A DNA stretch of 64,000 bases, taken from assembly GCA_021399435.1 (NCBI GenBank), contig JAJTUP010000003.1, forward strand, positions 1,178,001 through 1,242,000, read 5' to 3'. Source of the stretch: Diaporthe sp. PMI_573. Its lineage: Eukaryota; Ascomycota; Sordariomycetes; Diaporthales; Diaporthaceae. Below are positions 22,545 to 35,468 of the stretch, in pieces (the first letter of the stretch is position 1; each line of letters opens with the position of its first letter). Position numbers and translations under genes: made by a program. The notes beneath the pieces are model-generated. The model had not been told where the DNA came from, searched no databases, and worked only from the letters and a program-made list of their open reading frames with translations.

Positions 22545-24124
22545 CTAAACGGTCTCCTGCAGCCTCGCAACCATCATATCGTCCAAAGGCTTCAGAACCT
22601 CTTCGATGTCGCTCGTCGAGCCAGCCCCTGCCAAGACGGATTTCCCAGCCGTCATTGGAAGCCTCTCGGGCGCCGGCTGACGGAGATACGGCATCACACG
22701 CGTGCGATGCGCCGCTCTAAAGAGCTACGTGGGTCTTAGCTCAGTCCTTCCGCCGCATGTCACCACAAGGGGTTCTTGGTACATACTCGCATCTGGTTGA
22801 CAATTTTGGATATCTCATCCGCAATAGCCCTGTCCTCGGTCCCTTGGCTGAGCTTCGCTCGGATGCAATGCTTCTTCAGAGAAAGACACAGTTTCCGTTG
22901 ATTGACGGGGATGTAACGTTCCATGTTCTCGTCCGTGAGGTACCGCTCAAGCCCCAGGAATGCATCGATTGCCTGAAAGATCAGTATGTGGTTGCCCGAC
23001 AGCCCGTCGTACTTGACAAACTTCCCATCGATCGTTCGTCCGGCACCCCAGCCTTGGAAACCTTGAATGTAGCTTAGCCAGATCTTCTGAGAAATCTTCG
23101 AGTCGTGCAGGTTCTCGTAGAATGTCATCATGAGGTGGCGCAGATCGGAAGCTACGCGATTCACGCTTTCCAGGCAAGACTGCTTGTCCCCTCTCTCAAA
23201 GTCAATTATGGTCTGAACCATAGCATGGTAGATTGGTAGGGCCTTCGGGCGGTTCAGCCGGTGCTTTCTCGAGAGCCGAGTTGCGGAAAGAGGGCTCACC
23301 TTGACCTCCACATCGTAGAACAACCAGAAGAATTTGTCCTCTGCTCTCTGAATATCCTCTTCGAGCCTTACATTGATCCTGTAGATGCGCTCCCCTCGCT
23401 CATTGAAATTCAAAAGAACGTTGGCCGTATTGTTTCCGCTGTCTGCATCTACACCAAACTTGCGTTGTAGATAAGGCCATGGGATATCCAACTCGAAGGG
23501 CATCTCGACGACCGATTCGTCTTGTGCGACCTTGACAACGGGAATAGTGGCCCACCTGCACATCATTTAAGTTTAGATCTTCTCAAGTGCCATGGACATG
23601 TGTTTTCTTACTCACCGGTACGCGTGCCTCAAAACGGCGATGCAGCAATAGAAGCCATTGTAGGCGTCCCGCGGAAACAGGTCCCAGTTTCCGGCCTCTG
23701 CTGCTGCCATTACAGCCTCGACCTGACACCCGTGGATGCGTTGCGACAAGAGCTTCCGCATCAACAGTCGGTAGTCGTGACGGCGTTTTTCGTTGGTGGC
23801 ATCGTCGAGAGACGGTGTGGCCGCAGACAACAACGGCGCGAGCTCCAGATAAACCGATTTGTATGGACGCAGTGCCAATGGCCAATTATCATGATCCGTC
23901 CTTGGCGGCCACGATCCGGCACCGTCGTCCTCAATGAGAGTGCATAATGCAGATGCAGGCTCGTAAGTAGCCGCGAAGGCTTTCAGCTCTCGAAGCTTTC
24001 GGGAATCTAGAGTTTCACTGTCAAGCAGAGGCGCGGTTAGTCTAGGAATCTTTCGTTGCCAAGCAGCCAATGTGACTAAGGTCACAGTCGAAACCATAGA
24101 GCTCAAGATTACAATGTGAATCAT
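22545..24124 (-). CDS. Membrane-anchored IDO/PrnB-superfamily heme protein
   Basis: A 485-residue protein assembled from exons 24124-23616, 23555-22787 and 22724-22545. Both introns have GTGAG or GTATGT donors and the joins are in phase. Residues 1-22 (MIHIVILSSMVSTVTLVTLA) form a signal-anchor, unusual for this family. The body has the order seen in indoleamine/tryptophan 2,3-dioxygenase-fold proteins: an all-helical N-terminal domain ending YRWATIPVV; a central GFQGWGAG...LSGNHILIFQAIDAFLGL segment matching the IDO region that precedes the heme pocket; ERYIPVNQRKLCLSL, corresponding to the RxYMPxxHRxFL stretch; and LFRAAHRTRVMPYL in the last exon, whose His occupies the place of the proximal heme ligand. 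A TAGKS motif follows, where IDO has GTGGT. PrnB-type (DUF1864) proteins share this fold. Oxygenation or rearrangement of an indole-like substrate is inferred from family, not shown. Confidence 0.75.
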
Positions 24125-25214
24125 TTTGAACCAGTGGTAGTCGATATCTGGACGTCGTGTATTGGGATAATTGCCACTTTCTGGTGATGTCTGCTGGTGA
24201 GATCTCACTGTTATATTTGCGGACGAGCCATAGCTATCTGGTTTCAGAGCCTCACTACGTGCGCATGAGTGGCCTGATTCTGTGTACTGAGAGCACCGTT
24301 TCGGACGTTCTTCACGTACCCCAGGCCCAAATTCTGCAAGTATGCAACTATCCAGAAGACGTCGCAATCTTCGTCCTGAGTGGCGATCTCAAATCAGACT
24401 CTGTTAGCCCTCAGGACTGGGAGCTCATGCGTAAGTATCTAACCCATGTCATTGCTCTGATCTAGATACATCTGTGGGTCTTCGAGTGGCATTGTACCTT
24501 TTTGGTTCGTGAGGTCATGAAGAGGACCTGAAGGCCCTTGTTGTAGCTAGTGCAGATGCTCCACCTTGACCTATCAGGAGAAAACTCAATTTATGGCCAT
24601 CATAGTAACAGAATGGACTGGAAAACGGGTGTCCCACAGAGTTAAAATGTAACAATGCAAGGAACAAATGGTCCGGTCGGCAACTACTTGCAGGCAACGA
24701 GTCTGAATTCAAGTTGGAAACTTGAAAGGCCTGCTGAACTTTATTGAGTCATTAGGTTTCATGAATTATCGCAATGGTGTTAGAGTCAAGGGAAGAACTA
24801 ATGTCCCATAAAGCTGCAACCTAACAACATAATGAGTGAAGGGTTCGGCTCCATGAGGCCACCACCATCGTGAGGCCACCATCGTGAGGCCACCTCGGCA
24901 GTCTCTTGTGGAGCCACTTAGCATATTCGAATTCGACTCAGCTGCCGAACTGTGGATATTACATGGGCCTGAGACGCTGATCCTGATTCGTATCAACTTT
25001 GTGGGTCATTCCTGTTGGTGTATTAGGCAGTCATGGAAACCATGCAAAGGGACCGATCTGTGTTAGAGCTCCGTGAGCCTGAGCAAGCTTTGGCATTAAT
25101 GATAGCATTCTCGGCATCAGGCGGTCAGGTATCAGGGGGCTGGGTCCAGGACATGCAAGATACGAAGGAACAAGGACCGGGGACGCAGTAGACATGTTCG
25201 AATTTTATGCTATC
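24125..25214. other. IDO-like gene promoter and methyltransferase 3' flank
   Basis: About 1.1 kb. A 100-codon open frame on the plus strand (24157-24465) has no recognisable domain and lies in the promoter, so I do not call it. A short direct repeat is listed at 24854-24894. Confidence 0.4.
24854..24894 (+). repeat. Three spaced copies of TGAGGCCACC
   Basis: TGAGGCCACC begins at 24854, 24871 and 24885, the copies being separated by ACCATCG or ATCG. It is a small imperfect direct repeat in non-coding DNA. Confidence 0.55.
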
Positions 25215-26191
25215 TTATGGCTTCCTAGCAATGGTGACAGTGTACTTCTGATGGATGCCCTCCTCCGACGATAGGTCACGAAGACAGTCAGCAATGAACG
25301 AGTCGAGCTGCTTCTTCGGGATCCTGGAGCCCAATAATTTGCGGAGCAGCTCCGGGTACTGAGGCATAAGCTTCGCCTGCACATACCTGCCCATAGCCAG
25401 ACTGTTGGGTACCTGTGGCGAGGGCACAAATGAGAATTCGTGCTTCTGAATGCACAAAATCTCCATTCCACTATCCTCGAGATGCCGTGCAGCACCTGAA
25501 CCCGATGATGTCGACAGTCCGGACTCTTCGACCGCCTTGACGACCTCATTCCACCAAGGCCAGTTCTCGCTCAAGACTTCGGACGACCCGACGCGGTAGA
25601 ATTTCCAATCCAGATCCTGGTGCTCAATGATTGCCCCAGGCTTCAGCGACTCGGCAGCAGTGTAGAAGTAGCGTTTCCAGTCACTGATTCCAAGGAATAA
25701 CATTCGCCCAAATATGTAATCCAGGTTGCGTGGTGTGAAGACTTCCCGGCTGACCACTCCCTCCGAGGGGTCCTCCAAGTTGACGTCGAGAATGTTACCT
25801 TGGACAAAGTGGACATTCTCCGGAGCCATCTGCTTTACCGCCTGGGGCACGGGCGAGAGATCTATGCCGTAAACGGTGGCAGCCGGAAACATGCTTGCAA
25901 GTTGAAGAGTTGCCACGCCCGTACCGCAGCCAATGTCCACCAATTTTGCGCCAGGGGCAAGTGGCTTGGAAGCTCCGATGAAAGGCCGGCCCCCGATCAT
26001 CTCGGTAATGGCCACGGCCTGGGCATCGAGACGTTCTTGTTCGACAGCACTATGCGAACAATTTCATTAGTTTGTTTTATTCTTGGTCAGAGCACACGCA
26101 TGGTGGTAGCGGCTCACTCGTTGGGTAGCACATAAGCCGCTTTGGTGCTGTGATATTGGCGTTGAGGGAGGTTGTCATTTACGGTAGCCAT
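25215..26191 (-). CDS. SAM-dependent methyltransferase, UMTA/LaeA-like
   Basis: A 302-residue class I methyltransferase. Exons 26191-26118 and 26049-25215 are joined in phase. The intron donor is GTGAGC, with a CTAATG branch point and GCATAG acceptor. The first exon encodes MATVNDNLPQRQYHSTKAAYVLPN, and the splice yields YVLPNDAVEQERLDAQ, the entry motif of the fungal UMTA/LaeA-like group. SAM-binding motif I is LVDIGCGTGVATLQLA, the acidic loop is VYGIDLSP, and the DIFGRM-like motif is LDYIFGRM. A C-terminal helical lid (RYVQAKLMPQYPELLRKLL) completes the fold. Such enzymes either methylate small molecules in metabolite clusters or act as regulators. The position next to an IDO-like enzyme and opposite an exporter favours a tailoring role. 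It shares a divergent promoter with the MFS gene. Confidence 0.88.
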
Positions 26192-27649
26192 GGTTCTGTA
26201 TCTTCCCAGAAAAGGACGAAGATGAGGAGTTCGATGAAGTAATCACGAATGGGGGAAATGCCAGGTACGAATAAGTCCTTCTCGGTGGGAGTTGCTGGTC
26301 ATCTTTCCCCAGGAGGTGAAGAAGGAATTGGTCAGCCATTAAGTATTCTCCGCTAGACCTCACGAGTCTTCACATACTGTTGTATGGGTTCCCAGTGATG
26401 CAAGATTAAGTCACACATGCCGAAGCATAAGATGCCTCGAACTGGGACAAAGTTGGACCGGTTGCTTCTGAGTTGAAACGTTCCTACACTGTTCCGAACA
26501 ACGTCATGGATAGTCAATTTCCAGGACGCCCCACGGGCTATGCACCGTACCCGGGATGTCGGGTCCCTTAAGACGGTGGTTAAACGGTGTAGTCATCTCT
26601 TAGATACATGGAGTCGTGGGTGTTTGGGATACGAGGTTGGACCGTTTAATAGCTCCGACAGTCTGAAATCCTGAAGCGGTGCAAAGCCACTTAAACGGCC
26701 TAAAGCATAATTCATGATCACATGGTTCACCCACCATAAGAAGAGGTCACACCTTCCATGTTAGATATCACCAATTGGCTGATTAGCAGTCAGAGCAGAA
26801 AAGGGAAAAAGAACGGGAGGCAGAAGACCGTGATTCTTTTCGAGAATCAAGAGGAATTACAGAGATAGTAGACAGGTCTTCTCAGAATCCCAGCTTGACG
26901 TCTGATCTCGTTTTGGAGCAAATTCCCAGCCGAGATACCGTTTTCTTACTCCTTATTTTAGACCGTTCGATCCTTTCTCAACCATTAGGGCTTTTCTTTT
27001 TACTGCCACTCGCCTCCTGCATGTGAGTTGAAACCGCTAAACCGCACACCGGCCCTGGTTTAACCGGTAAATCGTTATTCCCGCGATCCATTGCCGGCTA
27101 AGGCTTCGTGTTAGATTGTGGGCCCATCGCGATTCTTTTTTTTTTTATGCTCCATGGACATCTTGGTCTCCACTGACGCCGCAGGCGCGGTGAAAGATGC
27201 CCAGTATCAACGCTAGCGGCAGTGACATTCGGACAATGCCGTCAAACAATGTCGTCAAATCTTGGGCGCAATTGCAATGTAACCCTCCTGGATTTATGTC
27301 AGGTTCGGACCCGCTGCGGCTTTCCAGGGTCAGAACCAGACGCACACATTATAAGCTCCCGCCGGTTCTTAACCCTGTAACTTATAAATCTTAAATTCAA
27401 CAGGGAGCCCTGGCAGGTTCACGGATGAGGTGCCGTATGCGCCCAACGACAATGATCCACAACGGAGGTCGCTTTACCACTGGCAACGGACGGTGTGCAT
27501 CATGGACACACCGCGGTTGTGGCCACAATCGTCTGTCTCGTTTCATCAACTTTTGATTTGGGCCGCGGGACTCCACCTATTTCATCCTCGGAGGCTATGC
27601 AAGAATCATTGTCCCGCGGCTTCAATCATTCAAACTCGTACCTGACACA
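26192..27649. promoter_or_regulatory. Divergent promoter region of methyltransferase and MFS exporter
   Basis: A 1.46 kb region with no gene. Three copies of the 8-mer TTAAACGG are present: 26580-26587, 26642-26649 (inverted) and 26691-26698. CGG is the usual half-site of Zn2Cys6 regulators, so a shared activator site is plausible. A TATAAAT element (27383-27389) lies about 265 nt before the MFS start. Confidence 0.45.
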
Positions 27650-29470
27650 ATGGGATCCAACAGCGAATTAGGAAGCGATCAATCCTTCTCCCGTAACGCC
27701 GACGTGGACAGGCCTAAGATGCCGACCGAGAAAGACGCTCGATTTCAGTCACTGCAGACGAGCCAGGATGTCGACTGGCGTGCGGACCAAGAGGCGAGCG
27801 GCCCAAACTCGTCACTGCCCGACCCCACGCCGCCAAACCAGCCCAGCATGAGCCAGGGGCGGCAGAACCTCCTGCTGCTCTTCATGTCGCTGAGTCAGCT
27901 TGTGCAAATGATACCTGTCGGAGTTGGCATCAATTCCGGTCCCGCCATTGCCGCAGCACTGGGAGCCAACGCCATCCAGTCGGTGTGGGTGGTGGCGTCC
28001 TACCCGCTGACCCAGGGATCGTTTGTTCTCATAGGTACGTTGTTGTGCCTTGCGCGCCAGGCAAAAGCAGCCAGAGCTGACAGTCGAGGGTTTTCAGGAG
28101 GCCGGCTGGGTGCCATCTATGGCCACAAGAATGTGCTCATTCTCGGCTCAATCTGGTGGGTCATCTGGGCGCTGTGTGGCGGCTTCTCCGACAACATCGC
28201 CATGGTTTGTGCGACCAGAGCCCTGTGCGGCGTCGGAGGCGGCTTGATGGTACCAAATATCATCGCCTTGATCGGCATCAACATACCTCCTGGCCACAAG
28301 AGAAACGTCGGTTTTGCCTTTTTCGGAGCCATGTCACCAGTTGGCGCGGCTGGAGGCTCCCTAGTAGGCGCAGTAATCGTCCAGCTGACCCATTTCAAAT
28401 GGGTCTTCCTCCTGCTGTAAGTCCTTGATTTAGCCGAGTAAGTCTCGTATGTTTGGGTCTTGCTCATCGTCCTGTCTAGCGGTCTCCTTGGCTTTGTCAT
28501 TTACGGGGCCACCATTGTTGCGGTTGACGCGGACGAGCCTGTAGATGCCGAGGGCAGCGTTGACTACATTGGCGCCTACCTCGGCGTCGGTGGCCTGATC
28601 CTCTTCAACTTTGTCTGGAAGTGAGTACCGTCGTAGTAGCGTCTCACCCTCCCCTTCTCTTTCTTGTTTTACTTTCTGATGCTGATGTTACCCAGTCAAA
28701 GTCCATCTGCCGGATGGGACAGCCCGTACGAGATTGCCCTCCTCATCGTGTCCCTTGTGCATTTTGCAGCCTTTTCGTACTGGGAGACGAGAGTCGCAAA
28801 GGAACCAATTCTGCCGTTCGATATTTGGGGAGCTCCATCTTTCGGCCGGCTGCTCGTTGCCATCTTGTTCGCGTTCATGGGACTTGGCATCTTCTTCTGG
28901 TACATGAACCTCTACATGCAGACAATCAACGGCGACAGCCTGATCACTGTAGGTTTGCAGTATCTGCCGTTAACCATCATGGGCACCATCGTGCCGTTCT
29001 TCGCAGCCTGGCTCGTCCCCCGGGTGGCGTCCAAAGTAATCATCGGCGTGGGCTGCCTGGCGATGGCCACCATCAACGTGCTGCTGGCGACCATCCCGGC
29101 CCACCTGACCTACTGGGCCATGGCATTCCCCGCCATGTTCTTGTCGGCCTTCACAATCGATCTGATCGTGACGAGCAGTCAGATCATTGCGAGCGACGCG
29201 GTTCCGCTGAAGCACCAGGGAGTTGCGGGATCACTCATCAGCACATTCCTCAGCTACGGTCAAAGCCTAGGTCTCGGTTTCGCCGGGACGATCGAGGTCC
29301 ATACCTATGACCATGGCAGGGATCTCCTCCACGGATATCACAGCGCCGCTTACCTGGCCGTTGGCTTATCTGGCGCTGCATTGGTGCTGTGTCTCTTTAT
29401 CGACAGCCCGAAGCAGAGCTCAACACAAAACGAGGAGGCTCCGGCAAATTCAACGGCAACAGCTCCGTAG
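27650..29470 (+). CDS. MFS drug/toxin exporter, DHA2 type
   Basis: A 539-residue plasma-membrane proton antiporter. Exons are 27650-28034, 28098-28416, 28480-28620 and 28696-29470, all in phase with GTACGT, GTAAGT or GTGAGT donors. After a polar N-terminal tail of about 75 residues come about fourteen hydrophobic segments. The conserved motif A between helices 2 and 3 reads GGRLGAIYGHK, followed by the ATRALCGVGGGLMVP motif in helix 4 and a motif C-like GAMSPVGAAGGSLVG in helix 5. These mark the DHA2 subfamily that exports antibiotics, toxins and secondary metabolites. It is divergent from the methyltransferase and probably co-regulated with it. This is the natural exporter candidate for the surrounding metabolic genes. 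Confidence 0.92.
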
Positions 29471-30520
29471 AGACCTGGCCAGCGGAACCCTAGGGGGCCA
29501 GTTCGGTCTCTGTACAAGACCTGACGTTGAACGCAGCGATCTGATTGGCTGTCTGTCGTGGGTGATCCGTGCATTTTGCCTTTTGTCATCCGTTCTCAGT
29601 CTATTCTAGCCTCTTGTCGAAGAGCATGCCAACAGAACGAAGACAGGGCCTTCAATGTATAAAGTGAGCTTCGAGGGTTTGGTTGAAAATGAGAAAGCAA
29701 CGCTACAAGTCACAATAGAACAATTTTCCACCAGATACTGCTCTCGAATGTTATGGGAAGGACCTGAAGGCTCCAATTGTGGCTGGTGTGGAGTACAGAA
29801 CCGTGGACCTTACACTCCCCTGCAGGTAAAAACTCTCTCGTACCACTACTTTAGGGAAAGCGGATCCACTCCTCTCAGCGACATCTCAGAAGCTGCTTTT
29901 CAATCCACGGGAACTCGGGGCCGTTAATTGAATTTACTCCTTAGCTAACAATCGAAATTAGAAAAAGCTAGCTATAGCAAAGGGACCAGTATAAGCAAGA
30001 GGCTAGTAGGTTATCCCTAAGCTCCTAGAGGTCTTGGTACTCTTTATATTACTTACAAATTAAGAAGAGGTGTTGTGAATGTGATCGGAGAGCCTGATGG
30101 GTATGCCAACCGAATGTAGTAATCGTATCCGCTTGCAAGAGAATCTTATCTTAAGGGAGTGCAAGATCCACGGTCTCGCACGCGCGGTAGGCTGCATATA
30201 ACTAACAAGCAGGGTTTTGACAGGACAGGGATGCGAACAAACATTCGTACGTGGCAATAGCATCCCACCATGGTTGGCCTCACAGAGACCTCTGCCTTCA
30301 TCACCTTGATCACTTACTAGAATCAAAGCAGCCACTTTCATTTCGGCTCCACTCTTCCTGCAGGCCGAGAGGCAAGGAAGACTGAAGAGAGGCTACATGT
30401 TTCGTTTTCATTTCTCCCCTGCGTGCTTCCTAACTTTGCTAACAAACATAATCGGGACTGATTCAAATACTGATCCGCTCATTTGGTCCAGTTTGGGCCG
30501 TTTCTTTCAACTGCTATTGT
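29471..30520. other. Convergent region between MFS exporter and P450
   Basis: About 1 kb containing the 3' flanks of two convergent genes. A/T-rich between 29930 and 30060. A 90-codon frame at 29655-29927 has no supporting feature. Confidence 0.45.
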
Positions 30521-32065
30521 CTACTCCTGTTCAATCACAGCGGTTCGAATGGCCCTGGGCACGAAGCGGCAAGGGAACCCTTCCGGGTGACTAGTGAGAC
30601 CGTCGCTCAACTTCAAGCGAGGCTCAATCTCCTTGCCCTTCTCGTCTAGAGCCTTCGTCACATCATAGCTGGCAAGGAGCCTCGCAATGACTATCCACAT
30701 GCTCGCCTCCGCCAAATGCTGTCCCACGCACACTCTCCTCCCAAAACCGAACTGGCCTCTGGGGAAGGGCTCCGCCCGCCCACCCTCTTCGGCTGGGATG
30801 TATCTCTCGGGCTCGAACCTTTCGGGGTCTTGGTAAAGACGCTCATCGTGAGTCATTGCGCGCGCATTCGCATAAAGGATCGAGCCCTTGGGAATGAACA
30901 TGCCGTCGTAGACGTCGTCTTCAAGACTTCGATGCGGCAGGCCGAGCGGGCTGACGGGACACCACCGCAGGGTCTCCTGGACGAGGAAATCAATGTACCT
31001 CAGATTGTGCCGGTCCTCGAAACTAGGCAGCCGATCAACTCCGACGACGTCGTCTATGATCTGTTGCGCCTTGGCCTGAATGTCGGGGTTGGTGACCATG
31101 TTGAAAATAAACACCATCGTGGCTGCCCAAGTTGTGTCCTGCCCGGCGGCGAACACAGCCACTGCTATGCCCTTGATGTCGTCGACAGACAATTCGGGCT
31201 CCAAGCCCTTCTCCATGTCGGCTTGACGCTGGTCCAGCAAGCTTTGTACGAAAGCGATACCCTTCTTTCCAGATGCCACAACGTCATCATAGGGCACGTC
31301 GTGGAGGCGACGGACCGCATCGTGCCACTCCCGGGCGAATTTGACTGGTTGATTCCGTAGGAGCCAGTCTGGCAGATGGCGCAGCCACGGGAAAAAGTCG
31401 ACGATCGTGCCGGCAGGGGGACCACCGTGGCCGAGAGCATATGACGCATCCTCAGCCATGATCATGTATTTCCCCTTCAGTTCGTCGATCTCAACCCCGA
31501 AGCCGATGTTGAGAACAACGGCCGTTGCGAATTTTCTGAGGAGCAATTCCCACTTCTCGGGGTCATGGTAGATTTCCCGAACGAGGGACCTGCTCTCCCT
31601 CTCCTGGACTGGCCTGAACTGCGTGATGTTGCTCTTGGAGAGGTTTCCCTGCATAACTTTTCTGTGAAGACGGAACAGTGGGCCCCACTGCATGAATGCC
31701 ATAGTCCGGCGCCAGCCCATGATCTCGAAAAGAACAAAACGCGGCCGGTCGCCGTAGTTCAGGCCTCGCTTGTCTAGGAGATCCATGGCTGCCTTTGTAC
31801 TATTGAGCACCACGACGTTCTGGACGACCATGTTGAAGTACAGCACGTCCGAATTGTACTCCTTGGACCATTTGGTGAATTGCCACTCAGGGCTCGACTT
31901 CGGGACGACATTTAGATGGCCGAATGCCCAGCTTGTCGGAGGCCCCGGTGGGAGAGGAAGCCCCTTTCGACGTGCCTTGAGAGCGACAGACCTTAGAAGT
32001 GCGGAACTAACCAAGGTGAAGAGCGCCAAAAGGATCACAGACGGAAAAATTGACAACATAGCCAT
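30521..32065 (-). CDS. Cytochrome P450, O-methylsterigmatocystin-oxidoreductase-like
   Basis: An intronless P450 of 514 residues from the ATG at 32065. An in-frame ATG at 32167 adds 34 basic residues before the anchor and is less likely. The hydrophobic anchor (about residues 3-22) is followed by the hinge GLPLPPGPPTSW. The I-helix is AAGQDTTWA, the ExxR motif sits in VQETLRWCP, the PERF-type motif is FEPERY and the heme-binding loop is FGFGRRVCVGQHLA. The overall sequence (DLLDKRGLNYGDRPRF, GWRRTMAFMQWGP) resembles the fungal group that includes OrdA/CYP64, which act on aromatic metabolites. Being next to an exporter, a methyltransferase and a flavin oxidoreductase remnant, it is a good candidate tailoring hydroxylase. 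Confidence 0.9.
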   Translation of the reverse strand: MAMLSIFPSVILLALFTLVSSALLRSVALKARRKGLPLPPGPPTSWAFGHLNVVPKSSPEWQFTKWSKEYNSDVLYFNMVVQNVVVLNSTKAAMDLLDKRGLNYGDRPRFVLFEIMGWRRTMAFMQWGPLFRLHRKVMQGNLSKSNITQFRPVQERESRSLVREIYHDPEKWELLLRKFATAVVLNIGFGVEIDELKGKYMIMAEDASYALGHGGPPAGTIVDFFPWLRHLPDWLLRNQPVKFAREWHDAVRRLHDVPYDDVVASGKKGIAFVQSLLDQRQADMEKGLEPELSVDDIKGIAVAVFAAGQDTTWAATMVFIFNMVTNPDIQAKAQQIIDDVVGVDRLPSFEDRHNLRYIDFLVQETLRWCPVSPLGLPHRSLEDDVYDGMFIPKGSILYANARAMTHDERLYQDPERFEPERYIPAEEGGRAEPFPRGQFGFGRRVCVGQHLAEASMWIVIARLLASYDVTKALDEKGKEIEPRLKLSDGLTSHPEGFPCRFVPRAIRTAVIEQE

Positions 32066-32869
32066 TGCTGGTGTGAGCGCACGCTTGCAATGTTTGCGCA
32101 AGAGGGAGGGCAACAGGTGGGTGTGGGTTCTGAGGAATTTCACGGCGAGTATCCCTCCCGTCTTCATTCAAAGCCAAGGAAGACGACATACGCAGTCTCT
32201 TCAGAATCTAAGAGGCTGCTTTCCATCGAGACGCGGCCAAGAGGGCAATTGCCGATAGGAGCCGCCAGTCTATCGCAGGTTGATGCCCAGGGCGTGTATT
32301 CACCCAGGCTGTGTTATATCTCGACATGGTTCTTTCGGACATATGACCATCTGAGTCCTGGTTCGCTATGACGGTGTAGCATGGAGCGATTAAGCTCGGT
32401 CACACGTAGACGATGATACAAATGCTGCCTACACTTTCTCCGCGGGAACGTACACCAGCCAGAAATACCTTGCTCAAGTGGTGTCTGTAGAGGATAGCGG
32501 TGGGGCCTGGCCGCCTCCCGAGTCATTGGGCACCTACGTTGCGTAAGATGCGACTGGTTCATCGTGACTGCAGCGTGGAAGTGGGCACAATACGAACCGG
32601 GGCTCGAAATTACCCACGTCTGGTACCAAGGGCCCAAAAGAGCTTGTTAAAATGTATTTCAAGGCAAGTGGGACTTGAACATCCGGTGGCTCTTCTCAAA
32701 GCCTACCCTAGGGTGGTAGTATGCTCCTAGTGTGTCCCGTCATTGTGTTCACAGCACGGAAAAGGCTCAAAGCGGTCAAGACATGCTGATGGCAAGTCAA
32801 CCTTAATAGTCGTCTCCACCAAGCTCTAGGCAAAGATCTTCGTCGTCCTTGGCTGACAACCTCCGTTTT
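32066..32869. other. P450 promoter and OYE 3' flank
   Basis: About 800 nt. On the minus strand, 32645-32720 contains a tRNA-like GTTCAAGTCCC string, but the arms do not pair into a cloverleaf. No gene called. Confidence 0.4.
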
Positions 32870-34160
<1,291 letters not shown>

Positions 34161-34807
34161 TGTGAAAATAGTAAAAGCGGAATGTAAGAATATATTGAGG
34201 GGGGGGGGTGGGGAATATAGAGATGGGATGAGCATACTTAATTTTCACCAAGAGGAAGGGATGTATTTATACTAACGAGAATACAAGGAGGGCGGTGGGT
34301 GTTATTTCGTACACTGGGGGTTGTATTTGTACCGGTGTACCCTCCGGCCTTGCCGTGAGATCTCCGATCTCTATTATATGTAAGCCCCATTCGCAAATAA
34401 TGGCAATTGGTAATTAATCGTAGCGGCTATACTGAGCAATTCATCGTCACTTATCATCTAAATAGACATGGCCACCAAAATCACAGAGGACCAAACACTA
34501 CGTTGTTCGCGCATAGCTTGGCACTTCTTGCTTACCGACCAACGAAACAGAAAATGCTTCTTAAAACGGCCTTGTTTACACGGACAAGGATTTTTGAGAG
34601 CACGTAAGAGCGGAGACGAGTAGTTTTTCATATATGAATGGAGACGGGTAGCGATCAATTGATGACATGCACACGCCCAAGCTGCCACGTGAGAATGATC
34701 GAGCTTGGTGGCAACGTCTTAACACGAGCCTGCAAAAGGTCGACCGCAGCAACAGCAACACCATTCTCTGTTGAAACGACTGACCTTTCCTACATCTTGC
34801 ATGTCAC
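34161..34807. other. OYE promoter and MAPEG 3' flank
   Basis: About 650 nt. No coding exon beyond the promoter element listed. Confidence 0.45.
34263..34271 (-). promoter_or_regulatory. Probable TATA box of the OYE gene
   Basis: GTATAAATA on the minus strand, about 105 nt upstream of the ATG. A run of ten G at 34199-34208 lies between it and the start. The core promoter thus looks intact although the gene body is damaged. Confidence 0.45.
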
Positions 34808-35468
34808 CTAAGAAGCGGCCTTGTTCCCAGCCTTGACCCAGAGAGCAACAATGATGCCGATGGATGTGTTCCAGCACACGCTCCTCAGGGGCGCCAGCTT
34901 CTTATTCTCCTGGACCCAGACGTATATGGTGTTGTAACCCACACGCGAGGCCAGATACGCCAAGCTCAAGTAGTTCAACGTTTTCGCCGGGACGCCTGCT
35001 ACTGCAGCGGCCACGATCCCGGCGGAATACATCCCCAGAGTCTCAAAGCCGTTGGCCATGGCTGCCTCGGCCCGCTGGATGCGTTGGGCGGTCTATTGGG
35101 TCTGGTGAGTAAAGCGTGTTGTGCCACTTATACGCATGGTGCAGGAAAGGCCGGGGAAAGCAGCTAACCAGCTGCAAATATCCGGCTTACCCTCTTGTCA
35201 AAAGTAGTGTCCTTGCTGCAAGTGTCTACCGTCGCGCGAGGGTATGCGATATCATAGTTCTTCCCAGATGCGATGAATGCATAGGTATGCGGCGCCATCA
35301 CTAGCATGAATGCCGCGGGCACCTTGAACATTTGTCGTCAGACGGGAACCACATCTCGGTTTGGGTTTTGGCTCCTATCGCCACTCGAAGGAGACGGTGG
35401 AGGGCCAGAACTGAACTCACGGAATAGTAAGCAAGGTGCGGCTTGGTGAGGTCGAAGAAGGACGCCAT
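34808..35468 (-). CDS. MAPEG-family membrane protein
   Basis: A 154-residue protein from exons 35468-35421, 35322-35191 and 35092-34808. The two introns are each 98 nt, with TCTGAC-type branch points and AAG or TAG acceptors; all joins are in phase. Four hydrophobic helices are visible: VPAAFMLVMAPHTYAF; GMYSAGIVAAAVAGV; LNYLSLAYLASRVGYNTIYVWV; and SIGIIVALWV. The motif RIQRAEAAMANGFETL between helices 1 and 2 corresponds to the family's conserved ERxxRAxxNxxE helix. The SRVGY...Y pattern in helix 3 is also conserved. MAPEG proteins include microsomal glutathione transferases and relatives of unknown activity. Fungal members of this length are mostly uncharacterised. Assignment to the superfamily is good; enzymatic activity is not established. 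Confidence 0.82.

Noticed and set aside
24157..24465. 102-codon plus-strand frame upstream of the IDO-like gene
   Set aside because: Lies in a promoter, with no recognised motif.
32645..32720. tRNA-like T-arm string on the minus strand
   Set aside because: The T-stem has mismatches and no matching acceptor stem or anticodon loop was found.
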